64,000 nt of DNA, from assembly GCF_030867385.1 (NCBI RefSeq), contig NZ_JAPFBJ010000002.1:845001-909000 (forward strand), written 5' to 3'. Of this stretch, positions 18,811-26,907 are shown piece by piece. A program made the translations under genes and the position numbers. The stretch is from Sphingobium sp. DEHP117 (GTDB taxonomy: Bacteria > Pseudomonadota > Alphaproteobacteria > Sphingomonadales > Sphingomonadaceae). How positions within the stretch are numbered: the stretch's first letter is position 1; every line of letters starts with the position of its first letter. The notes under the pieces are model-generated. The model did not search any database. It had not been told where the DNA came from and was given only the letters and a program-made list of their open reading frames with translations.

Positions 18811-19752
18811 ATGAACTCAGTTCTACCACAAAACATCGGCATCGACATCTCCAAAGCGAGCCTTGATTGCCATGCCCGCCCGGCTGGAATTGGCCGGCAG
18901 TTCGCCAATACGAAGAAGGGCTATGCTGCACTGATCAAATGGATCGCACAGTGGCACGTCGAACGCATCGCTTACGAGGCAACCGGCGTCTACCACCGTG
19001 CCTTCGAACAGGCTCTGGTGGGCTGTCCGCTCGTGCGGATCAACCCCGAACGCGCGCGGCGATTTGCTCAGGCAACAGGTACGCTTGCCAAGACCGACAC
19101 GATCGACGCCGCCATGCTCGCGCTGATGGCCGAGGCACTCAAGCCCGCTCCCCGCCCAGAACGAGCACAAAACCTCAACCAGTTGGCCGAACTTGTGAAC
19201 GCCCGTGATGGCTTGGTGCGCGATCGTACCGCGCTCAAGAACCGCGAAAAGAACCTCACCCTCCCCTTGTTGAAGCGTCAAGCCAAGCAAAGGCTCGAAC
19301 AGATTGCCCGCCATATCGATGCAATCGATGCCATGGCTCAGAAAATCATCCAGGCCGATCCGGAACTCGTCCGCAAGCAGGAAATCATCGCCAGCATCAG
19401 CGGCGTCGGTATCCTCACTGCAGCGCAGCTCATCGCAACCATGCCCGAGCTCGGTAGCCTCGAAAACAAGCAGGCCGCATCGCTCGCCGGCCTCGCCCCC
19501 GTCGCAAGGCAGTCAGGGCAATGGAAAGGCAAGTGCTTCATCCGCGGAGGGCGCGCTAACGTCCGACAGGCGCTCTACATGCCGGCCCTCGTCGCCGCCC
19601 GCTTCAACCCAGACCTCAGCGCCAAATACAAACAGCTCATCGCCGCCGGAAAACCCGCAAAGGTCGCCATCACAACCGTCATGCGAAAACTCATCGTCAC
19701 CGCTAACGCTCTCATCAAGGCAGACCGCGTATGGGTCAAATCCCTCCCTTGA
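18811..19752 (+). CDS. IS110-family transposase (DEDD recombinase)
   Basis: About 313 residues from the ATG at 18811 (GGAGCGGA upstream). The N-terminal RuvC-like DEDD domain shows GIDISKASLD, E in AYEATGVY, and D residues in KTDTIDAAMLA. The C-terminal Tnp_20 domain has ISGVGILTAAQLI and SLAGLAPVARQSGQWKGK, where the serine nucleophile region lies. Length is normal and no frameshift is seen. IS110-group elements use a structured non-coding RNA from the region flanking the gene to choose donor and target; 18711-18810 is the candidate. Element ends are not resolved, and an IS5 element abuts its 3' side at 19770. Confidence 0.92.
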   Translation: MNSVLPQNIGIDISKASLDCHARPAGIGRQFANTKKGYAALIKWIAQWHVERIAYEATGVYHRAFEQALVGCPLVRINPERARRFAQATGTLAKTDTIDAAMLALMAEALKPAPRPERAQNLNQLAELVNARDGLVRDRTALKNREKNLTLPLLKRQAKQRLEQIARHIDAIDAMAQKIIQADPELVRKQEIIASISGVGILTAAQLIATMPELGSLENKQAASLAGLAPVARQSGQWKGKCFIRGGRANVRQALYMPALVAARFNPDLSAKYKQLIAAGKPAKVAITTVMRKLIVTANALIKADRVWVKSLP

Positions 19753-19769
19753 CCATCACGGATACTCTA

Positions 19770-20589
19770 GGGGCTGTTGAGATTCAGCGTGAGTTGATTA
19801 CGGCTGAGCAGAGCTGGATCAGCGCGGAGAAGCTCTGATCGGTTTTACAGGCGCGCATGGCGATGCGCTTGAACTCTTTGAGCTTGCAGAAAAAGTTTTC
19901 GATGAGATGTCGCCACTTGTACATCTCCAGATCGATTTTAACGGGACTGGTCCGTTGCGGCATCTGTGAGATGACGACCTTCGCCCCGCGCTGGTTCAGT
20001 TCGTCGATGATCCAGTTGGAATCATAGGCCTTGTCACCAGCAGCGCGCCCAGTTCGATGCCTTCGATGAGTGGTGCGACGCCGTGAGTATCCCAGCGATT
20101 GCCGGGTAGCAGCACAAAGCGGACAAGGTTGCCAAGCGCATCGGTAAGCGCGACTATTTTGGTCGTCCAGCCGCCCTTCGACTTGCCTATAGCCTGGCTT
20201 TGAGTCCCCCTTTTGCGCCGTGGCCGTGCCGGTGAACCTTGACAATGGTGGCATCGACCATGGCGTATTCCATGTCGGGCTCCTCCGACAAGGCATCGAA
20301 AATCCGCTTGAAAACATCGGCTTCCCGCCAATCGCGAAACCGCCGGAACGCCGTGCTCCAGTTGCCGAACAGGGCTGGCAGGTCACGCCACGGACTACCC
20401 GTCCGGACAATCCATAGCACAGCCTCCATGAACAGCCGGTTGTCCCTTCCGCTACGCCCCGGGTCAGTCGGCTTGCCCAGACAGTGTGGTTCCATCTTTG
20501 CCCACTGGGCGTTGGTCAGTACAAAACGTTCCATCCGGAGTGTGAATCACATCTCACTCCAAATGGAAATCCTGAATCCCCACAAACCT
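19770..20589 (-). mobile_element. IS5-family (IS427-group-like) insertion sequence, 820 bp
   Basis: The left end is GGGGCTGTTGAGATTCAG at 19770; the right end, read inward, is AGGTTTGTGGGGATTCAG ending at 20589. The ends share TG..GAGATTCAG-type sequence, with TA on both sides (19768-19769, 20590-20591) as the likely target duplication. It carries a frameshifted transposase on the minus strand. It has inserted into a second IS5-family element of which only the N-terminal codons survive (20590-20670), so this is IS-in-IS nesting, beside the IS110 gene. Confidence 0.8.
19784..20534 (-). pseudogene. IS5-family transposase, two reading-frame changes
   Basis: The first frame (20534-20187) gives MERFVLTNAQWAKMEPHCLG through RTGSPWRDLPALFGNW to a D in YAMVDATIVKVHRHG. 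At AAAAGGGGG the reading must shift to continue KRGTQSQAIGKSKGGWTTKI, which fits the programmed frameshift used by many IS427-group elements. A second shift near CTGCTGGTGACAAG is needed to reach GDKAYDSNWIIDELNQRGAK and the C-terminal E region KWRHLIENFFCKLKEFKRIA. The first shift may be natural; the second looks like a one-base deletion and would inactivate the enzyme. The stop is next to the left end. Confidence 0.75.
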
Positions 20590-20670
20590 TAGTGGGCAAC
20601 AGCGGCTCAATCACGCGCCACTCGAAGTCGGTCAGGTTGTATCGACTCATGCCACTCCTGAATCAGAGTT
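20590..20670 (-). pseudogene. Second IS5-family transposase, N-terminal remnant
   Basis: Minus-strand ATG at 20650 starts MSRYNLTDFEWRVIEPLLPT, the classic IS5-family opening, and is broken at K21 by the TA where the other IS5 element begins. Upstream, the sequence CTGATTCAGGAGTGGC (minus strand) is the probable inverted-repeat end of this older element. The remainder is not found on the other side of the inserted IS and was presumably deleted. Confidence 0.75.
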
Positions 20671-20835
20671 TAGCGCGATGTCGAAGCTGCGATGGCATCA
20701 CGTCATGGCAACATCAGCTTGAAAGTACGCCGCCGTCAGGATATCCGACACCTGCCGAAAATAGAGTGGCAGGTCGGTAGCTCCTGCGCCCGTCTCCCGG
20801 GTTCTTCTCAGCCGCGGCGTTTACCCAACTTGCGT

Positions 20836-20869
20836 GGGAAGACGCTGGCTGTGTTTTTCGCGTCTTCCC
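20836..20869 (+). promoter_or_regulatory. Hairpin in the 5' leader of the DUF1772 gene
   Basis: GGGAAGACGC (20836-20845) pairs perfectly with GCGTCTTCCC (20860-20869) across a 14-nt loop containing TTTTT. It ends 21 bp before the ATG at 20891. It could be a leader structure, an upstream terminator, or a repeat; the sequence alone does not decide. 20671-20835 shows nothing recognisable. Confidence 0.4.
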
Positions 20870-20890
20870 CGCTGATAGCGAGGCAAATAC

Positions 20891-21331
20891 ATGACGCTGC
20901 TACCAATCATCGCGCTGATCGCTGCTGCATTTTTTACCGGAGCAGCAGGATACATCACCTTCGTCGAACATCCCGCTCGGCTGCAGCTGGAAGATGGCCC
21001 GTTGCTCGCGCAGTGGCAGCCGAGTTACGCCAGAGCACTGCCGATCCAGTCGGGCCTAGCCATCGTTGGCGGCGTTTGCGGCCTGGGCGCATGGTATTTT
21101 TCACGCGATTGGCTCTGGATCGCGGGTAGCGTGGCGCTACTCGCCAATTGGCCGTTCACTGTGTTAGCGATCATGCCGACAAACAAACGGCTGAAAGCCA
21201 TTCGACCTGACCAAACCGAACCGGAAATCCGGACATTGCTGCTCAGCTGGGGTAAGCTTCACAGCGTGCGAACCATGCTTGGGCTAGGATCGACATTACT
21301 GTTCGCATGGTGCTTCGCCGGGACAGCTTAA
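20891..21331 (+). CDS. DUF1772 family membrane protein
   Basis: 146 residues, mostly hydrophobic, with four predicted transmembrane segments: LLPIIALIAAAFFTGAAGYI, then PIQSGLAIVGGVCGLGAWYF, LWIAGSVALLANWPFTVLAI and MLGLGSTLLFAWCF. The first helix is followed by F-V-E-H-P-A-R, typical of the DUF1772 (anthrone-oxygenase-like) family. Function is unknown for bacterial members. It is a single-gene unit, convergent with the response regulator that ends at 21398. Confidence 0.8.
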   Translation: MTLLPIIALIAAAFFTGAAGYITFVEHPARLQLEDGPLLAQWQPSYARALPIQSGLAIVGGVCGLGAWYFSRDWLWIAGSVALLANWPFTVLAIMPTNKRLKAIRPDQTEPEIRTLLLSWGKLHSVRTMLGLGSTLLFAWCFAGTA

Positions 21332-21397
21332 TCCGCCTCAGGAGTTTTCCTCGATTCGGATTTGCGGCTCGTCGCGCTGACAATCGACGCCGATCCC

Positions 21398-22144
21398 TCA
21401 GGCGGGGGCGGACATTTTTTCCACGATGGAACGCAGGAAACTCAGGAGAGCGCGATTTACTGGCTGACCTGCCACGACCTGCCGGGTGATCGTATCGATG
21501 ATCTCCAGCGCCCGCTCGACCTTTTCGCCATTGGCAGGGGAAACCGGAGCGGCTTCTTGCGCGGGCCGCGGAACATCCACAGCCAGCAGCTCTTCCGCGC
21601 GTTGCCTTCGAGAAATTTCGCGCTCCAGTTCGTTCTGCAGGTTGTCGATGGTCAAAACTCTGATCGCTTCCCGTTCGTCCGACGCCGTGCCGGCCTGGCG
21701 GATCTTCTTGCTGGCCTTCAGCCGGTTGAGCAACGAAGTGATACGGGCCTGCAGAATTTCGAAATCGATCGGCTTTGTGACGTAGTCGTCAGCACCGGCC
21801 TCCAGTGCCTCAACCTGCGCCGATGCCTCGGCACGGGCCGTCAGCATGATGACGGGCAACGTATCCATGTTCCAGTCACGCCGAAGAACGTGCAACACGT
21901 CGATACCGTTCATATTGGGCATCATATAATCCAGCAGCACGAGGTCTGTTGAATGTTCGCGGATATATTGCAGTGCGGCTTCGCCGGAGTCGGCCTGGTG
22001 TATCTCATATCCATGCTGCTCAAGCCTGCGGCAAACGACCGCGCGATTGCCCTCTACGTCATCGACGACAAGGATCCGCTTCCGGCTATTGGCATCGAGA
22101 GCAGCGCCGTTTTCAAAATTGGCCGGCTGTTCATGCACGGTCAT
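21398..22144 (-). CDS. Response regulator with receiver domain and novel C-terminal region
   Basis: 248 residues. The receiver domain (about 22-142) has the acidic pair in VVDDVEG, phosphoacceptor D72 in LVLLDYMMP, T102 in MLTARAE and K124 in DYVTKPID. Residues about 150-180 are likely coiled-coil (LQNELEREISRRQRAEELL). The last 45 residues (VERALEIIDTITRQVV...) match no output domain I recognise, so it is not an obvious DNA-binding regulator. Its start overlaps the hybrid kinase end by 14 nt, indicating coupled translation and a likely partnership. Confidence 0.85.
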   Translation of the reverse strand: MTVHEQPANFENGAALDANSRKRILVVDDVEGNRAVVCRRLEQHGYEIHQADSGEAALQYIREHSTDLVLLDYMMPNMNGIDVLHVLRRDWNMDTLPVIMLTARAEASAQVEALEAGADDYVTKPIDFEILQARITSLLNRLKASKKIRQAGTASDEREAIRVLTIDNLQNELEREISRRQRAEELLAVDVPRPAQEAAPVSPANGEKVERALEIIDTITRQVVAGQPVNRALLSFLRSIVEKMSAPA

Positions 22145-24425
22145 GTTGTCTCTCCAGTAGGCCAGTAACGGTAGAGACGAGCTCGCGCGGAGTCAGGCCC
22201 GCCTTCAGGCACACCGCACTTGTGTTTTCTTTCAGAACGCGCTGTTCCGCCGTCGACAGGGCGCACCCTGTCACAACGACAATCCGGGGGCGGTCGGCAA
22301 AGGGGATCCGGGAAACCAGTTGGACCAAGGAAAAACCGTCGGACTTGGGCATCATCAGATCGGTGACGACAATACTGAATCGATCCTTCTCGAGCATGGC
22401 CGCTGCATCCTGACCGTCGCATGCCACATGTACCTCAAATCCCTTTTGACGCAGCCCATTGGCATAGAGGCGCACGGACGCCTCATCATCCTCGACCAGC
22501 AATATCTTGCCGCCCTGCTGCCTGTTGGCATAGAGCCCGAGGACGGCATCGAGATCATCCACATTGACCGGCTTTACGAAGTGATCGCTCGCGCCTTTCT
22601 TGATGGACAGTTCCTTGCGGTCGTCCACGCTGACGACCACGATCGGGATCGCGCTCAGCGCTTCCTCCTGTCCCAGCTTATCCATGACTTCCCAGCCATC
22701 AAGCTTGGGCAAGCCGATGTCGAGGAGAATGATGTCCGGCCTGTGCTGCCGGGCCATGGATATCCCTGTCTCCCCGTCGCTCGCTACCAGGATTTCGTAG
22801 CCGTTGCGATTGAGCATCCTGCGGAGCAGCTCTACGCTGCTCGGTTCGTCCTCTACAATAAGCGCCAGGGGTTTTTCGCCCGCAACGCGTTCCGGGGTGG
22901 AACCTTTAGGCTCCGGCAGGGCTTCGGCCGCGGCTTTGTTTGATGATACCGTTTCGTTCGGCAACAGGCTCAGGCGGATCGTGAAGACGGACCCCAACCC
23001 CGGCTCGCTGGTAACGGCAACGCTGCCGTCCAAAAGGGCGACGAAGCGATCCACCAGCGCCAGCCCGAGGCCGGTACCGCCAAAGCGCCTTGTGGTGGAA
23101 GAATCGCTCTGGACGAAGGGCTTGAATAGCCTGGAGATTTCCTCGGCGGTCATCCCGATGCCAGTGTCTGACACTTCGATGACCAGCTCTGTATCTTCTT
23201 TTCGAACGCCGATTTCAACGAAGCCATCATGCGTGAACTTGCAGGCATTGGCGCCCAGATTGAGGAGGCATTGCCGCAGTTTCGTGGAGTCGCTTTTGAT
23301 CGTCCCTATTTCGGGGTCAATGGTCACGACAAGGGTATTGCGTTCCTTGGCCGCCAATGGCTGCAGCGTAGCTTCAACCTCGTGCAACAGCTTCCCGAGT
23401 TCGAACGCGTGGATATCCACAGTCATGCGGCCCGCTTCGATTTTCGAGAGATCGAGCAGGCTGTTGATCATCTCCAACAGCTGCTTCGACGAACTGTTTA
23501 TCCAGCTCACGTCCTCGACGGACCGCTCAAGACCGGCCTGCTGAAGATCGCCCCGCAACACCTCCGCATATCCGATGATCGCATTCAACGGCGTACGCAA
23601 CTCGTGGCTCATATTGGCCAGAAAGGCGCTCTTCGCGACATTCGCAGCCTCTGCCGCATCACGTGCAGTCGCCAGTTCGGCATTGCGGCCCTCAAGTTCG
23701 TCCAGCATCTTGTTATAGCTGCTGATCATCCCGTCGAAATCGGGATCGTTCGTCAAACTGACCCGGGCGTGCAGGTCGCCCGATGCTCGCACCTTCTGCA
23801 TGGCGGAGGACAGCGTATCGAAAGGCCTGGACACCATTTTACGCAGAAAACCCGCAAGGGCTATTCCGATGGACATGCATACGACAAAGATGACAGTCGC
23901 GGTTGGGAGGATCTCCCAAAGGATCGTCGAGACGGAGCGATAGCCATAACCGATAGTCAGCCGCCCGACTTCGGTTTTCCCGCCAAATATCGGTGCTGAT
24001 CGTGTGGCCTGGGTGACCAGCATCTGCTGCAGCCATCCGTCTTTTCCGGAATTGGCGGCTTTTCGCATAGTGTCGATCGACGCCTTGTCAACGTCGGGCG
24101 CCATATAGGTTGCGGCCACTTTGCCGTCCGACCTCCTGGCCTCGATCCATTGGATGTTTGGCACTGCGCGGGCCGAATCGAGGATGGCATTGGCCGCCGT
24201 CTGATCCTCAAAAACGATAGCAGCGCCAAGATTGCCGGCGAGGACGTCAACAAGCTGCGTATATTGCTGATCAGCGGCGTCGCGGTAATGGAAATACTGG
24301 ACACCGATCAAGCCGAGTACCGAAAGAAAAACGGCGGTAGCGGTAGCCAATACGCCACCAAATGTCAGCTTTCTGCGGAAGGGCCATTTTTTCAATGCAG
24401 ATCCAAAGCAGGTCAAATTTCTCAT
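22131..24425 (-). CDS. Hybrid sensor histidine kinase, CHASE8-like/HAMP/HisKA/HATPase/REC/REC
   Basis: 764 residues. TM1 at about 21-45 and TM2 at about 170-192 enclose a periplasmic CHASE8-like domain (VLAGNLGAAIVFEDQTAANA is diagnostic). HAMP follows, then H274 in NMSHELRTPLNAIIGY, the N-box (NLGANACKF), DTGIGM and GGTGLGLALV. Two receivers end the protein: D569 in LLDIGLPK with K618, and D689 in VTDLMMPK with K741. The N terminus overlaps the YfiR-like gene stop (ATGA). In related loci CHASE8 proteins such as YfiN are controlled by YfiR, so the periplasmic partner is likely the neighbouring YfiR-like protein (inference). Confidence 0.92.
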   Translation of the reverse strand: MRNLTCFGSALKKWPFRRKLTFGGVLATATAVFLSVLGLIGVQYFHYRDAADQQYTQLVDVLAGNLGAAIVFEDQTAANAILDSARAVPNIQWIEARRSDGKVAATYMAPDVDKASIDTMRKAANSGKDGWLQQMLVTQATRSAPIFGGKTEVGRLTIGYGYRSVSTILWEILPTATVIFVVCMSIGIALAGFLRKMVSRPFDTLSSAMQKVRASGDLHARVSLTNDPDFDGMISSYNKMLDELEGRNAELATARDAAEAANVAKSAFLANMSHELRTPLNAIIGYAEVLRGDLQQAGLERSVEDVSWINSSSKQLLEMINSLLDLSKIEAGRMTVDIHAFELGKLLHEVEATLQPLAAKERNTLVVTIDPEIGTIKSDSTKLRQCLLNLGANACKFTHDGFVEIGVRKEDTELVIEVSDTGIGMTAEEISRLFKPFVQSDSSTTRRFGGTGLGLALVDRFVALLDGSVAVTSEPGLGSVFTIRLSLLPNETVSSNKAAAEALPEPKGSTPERVAGEKPLALIVEDEPSSVELLRRMLNRNGYEILVASDGETGISMARQHRPDIILLDIGLPKLDGWEVMDKLGQEEALSAIPIVVVSVDDRKELSIKKGASDHFVKPVNVDDLDAVLGLYANRQQGGKILLVEDDEASVRLYANGLRQKGFEVHVACDGQDAAAMLEKDRFSIVVTDLMMPKSDGFSLVQLVSRIPFADRPRIVVVTGCALSTAEQRVLKENTSAVCLKAGLTPRELVSTVTGLLERQHDRA

Positions 24426-24919
24426 GAGATCACCTTCGCCGCGAGCTGCATCAACTGCGAACTGAACCGGACCCCGGAGCTTTGGGCTACCCGGGCGTTT
24501 ATCGTGAACCTGACCTGGGGGCCGAAGCTTACCAGTCCGACGGTTCCGCCCTGATCAACGAAGGACGGATCCTCTCCAATCAGAATTTGTCCGCGTGCGG
24601 GCTTTTGAAGGGTCCGGGCGGAGGCGTAACCCACGTAAACGACATCGCATTCATTGGCCGCCTGATCGATCTTGTCATAGACCGCAACGGTAATCTTGCG
24701 GGTCGATACGGCACGACCCTCCAGGCTTTTCAGGCCTTCGACGAGCGAGTCCTGGCGCCGGGCGCATACAGTCAGCGTCGCGGTGTTGTTCGGGAAGGTG
24801 ACAAACCTCAGAATATTATAGATGATCGCGACCTTGACGTCTCCCTTGCTCTGCGCGGCGGCATTGCCACCGGTCGCAGTCAGCATGAGCACGCCGCAAA
24901 GGACGGTCAGGCACCTCAT
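24422..24919 (-). CDS. YfiR-like (DUF4154) periplasmic regulator
   Basis: From the ATG at 24919, a signal peptide MRCLTVLCGVLMLTATGG... ends about AAAQ, followed by about 140 residues of the YfiR/DUF4154 fold. Diagnostic segments are KVAIIYNILRFVTFP near the N terminus, YVGYASAR in the middle, and the C-terminal VRFTINARVAQSSGVRFSSQ. Two Cys residues (TVCAR, NECDV) could form a disulfide. YfiR proteins repress a membrane diguanylate cyclase in the YfiBNR system. Here the adjacent CHASE8-type kinase is the likely partner. It lies between the receptor and the kinase. Confidence 0.88.
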   Translation of the reverse strand: MRCLTVLCGVLMLTATGGNAAAQSKGDVKVAIIYNILRFVTFPNNTATLTVCARRQDSLVEGLKSLEGRAVSTRKITVAVYDKIDQAANECDVVYVGYASARTLQKPARGQILIGEDPSFVDQGGTVGLVSFGPQVRFTINARVAQSSGVRFSSQLMQLAAKVIS

Positions 24920-24961
24920 TGTCTGGCTCTGTTGCGAACGACGATACAATGACTGTCTCCG

Positions 24962-26907
24962 TCAAAACCGTGTTCGTATTTCAAGCTGTCCGGTCCGCAC
25001 CACATAGTTGGGAGGAAACGGAATGTTGAGCTGGTAATATTCAAGCCGCTTGTTCTTGAGCAGATTGCTTCCCGACAATGCAATCTGGATGTTGGGAGTG
25101 GCCTGGAACTCCGCGCGCAGCCCCAGATCGGTATAAGCGGGGCGCAGGCCGTCCAGCGACCGACTGACATAATGCAATGCACCGCTGACCTCGAACCGGT
25201 CGTCAAGGTCGACCGCAGTTTTCAACCGCAGCTGATGATGAGACGAAAGGCCACCGGTAATGACAGGCGAAGCCATGTTTTCGAAACCGGTCTTGGGCCG
25301 GATCTTGAGATCAAGATAGGAGTAGGACGCCTCCATCGACCAGTTGGGAGCGAGGTTGCCCGAAAGGAGAATCTCGGTTCCCCACGAACGTCCCTTTGCC
25401 TCATTTCCAAATGCCGCTGTTGTCTGAAGCCCGACGGGAAATGGAAAACCGGCAAGAAAAAGCGGGCTTATGGAAGACAGGTTAATGCTCGCCAGATCAT
25501 CATAGCGATTATAAAACGCGGCGACGTCGAAGATCCATCCTCTGCCCAGCGAACTCCATAGCCCCGCCTCAATCGAATCAAGCACTTCGGGTTTCGACTC
25601 GGGGTTGCCTATCACGGTGGAAATTGCCGGAACCAAAGTGCCGGAACCGGGAAGCGGAAACGGTGTTTCAAGCGTCGCCTTCACTCCACGCTCCTGCAAT
25701 AGAGGCGTGCGGACGGCACGAGAAATCGCAGCCCACATCGAAAGCTTGTCGTTGGCGCGATAAAAAATCCGGGCGTTGGGCTGGATATTGGAGCCGCTGA
25801 AATTGTTATGCTCGAACTTCGACCCGAGGGTGATCCTCAGTCGATCGGGAATAAGCGAGAACTCGTCTTCCAGATATCCGGTCGCGATGCGGTCGACATT
25901 GCTGTTGTTTTTCATGAGGGTGAAAAGATTGTTGCCACCAATACGGTCCCTCGAAATCCGGCCCGAGATGCCGAAGCCGATTTCATGCCGTGCACCGGCC
26001 TGCCAATGCCCTTCGAAGCTCGCATCATAGAGATCCCGCGCTACCAGCACGCCCAGCTCCTCCCGCTTCAGCTGGTTGAAATAGACCTGGCCGGCAAGAG
26101 TGAGTGACTGGGACGCGGTGTGCGACCAGCGGCTTAATATGTGCGTTGAGGAAAAATCGTTGTCGACATAGGAAATGGGAAAGGTCACTCCCGTGGGTCC
26201 CACGGCAAAGCCTTTGTACGGCTGCGTAAACCCGCCCCTGGAATATTCCGAGAGGAACACCACGCTGTCCTTGCTGGTCGGTGCATAGTCGAAACGGACC
26301 CCGCCCAGGCCACCTTCCCATGAAGCATGATCGTTGCTGCCGTCGCTGAACTTCATGCCTTGGGAACGGCGATACGTACCGTAGGCGCGGACGCCCAGCT
26401 CGTCCGAAAGACGCGTGCCATAGCCCAGTTCCGCCCTTGCGTCCCGCAGTCCGGCGAGCCCGGATGCCCTGAGGCCCTGCGTATCGACGCTCTGCTTGGT
26501 AATGACGTTGATGACGCCGTTGATCGAGTTGCTGCCCCACAGCGCTCCGCCCGGGCCACGAATGACCTCAATCCTTTCAATATCCTGGAGCGGCATGAGC
26601 GCCTGATCCCAGAACATTCCGGAAATGGAGGTGCTGTAAATGGCCGCCCCATCCACCATGACGAGCAGATTGGAGGCGAAACGCGACGAAAACCCTCGCG
26701 CTGACACCGACGTGCCGGAACTCGACAGGTCGAAAACCTCCAGCCCCGGCACCTGCCGCAGAAGGTCGGTCAGGGTCCGCGCAGCCGAACGCCGGATGTT
26801 GTCCTGATTTATGACGTAGATCGCGGAAGCGGAATCGCCGATCGGCCGCGCTTTTTTGGAAGCGGTTGTGACCTCCTGCGACAACAGGTCTTCGAGAGAC
26901 ATGTTAA
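24962..26907 (-). pseudogene. TonB-dependent receptor, main part (gene split by IS1380)
   Basis: The frame starts MSLEDLLSQEVTTASKKARP without a signal peptide, then a plug domain (INQDNIRRSAARTLTDLLRQ, VEVFDLSS-type region, IEVIRGPGGALWGSNSING) and a beta-barrel ending TGQLEIRTRF. 'LEDLL..EVTTASKK' is normally found about 50 residues in, after a signal peptide and linker; these are at 28555-28724 on the far side of the IS. Joining across one TTAA gives AAQDELLNMSLEDLLSQEV in frame. The subtype is the receptor class often linked to YfiR and hybrid kinases. A truncated cytoplasmic product might be made from ATG 26902 but could not be exported. Confidence 0.9.
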
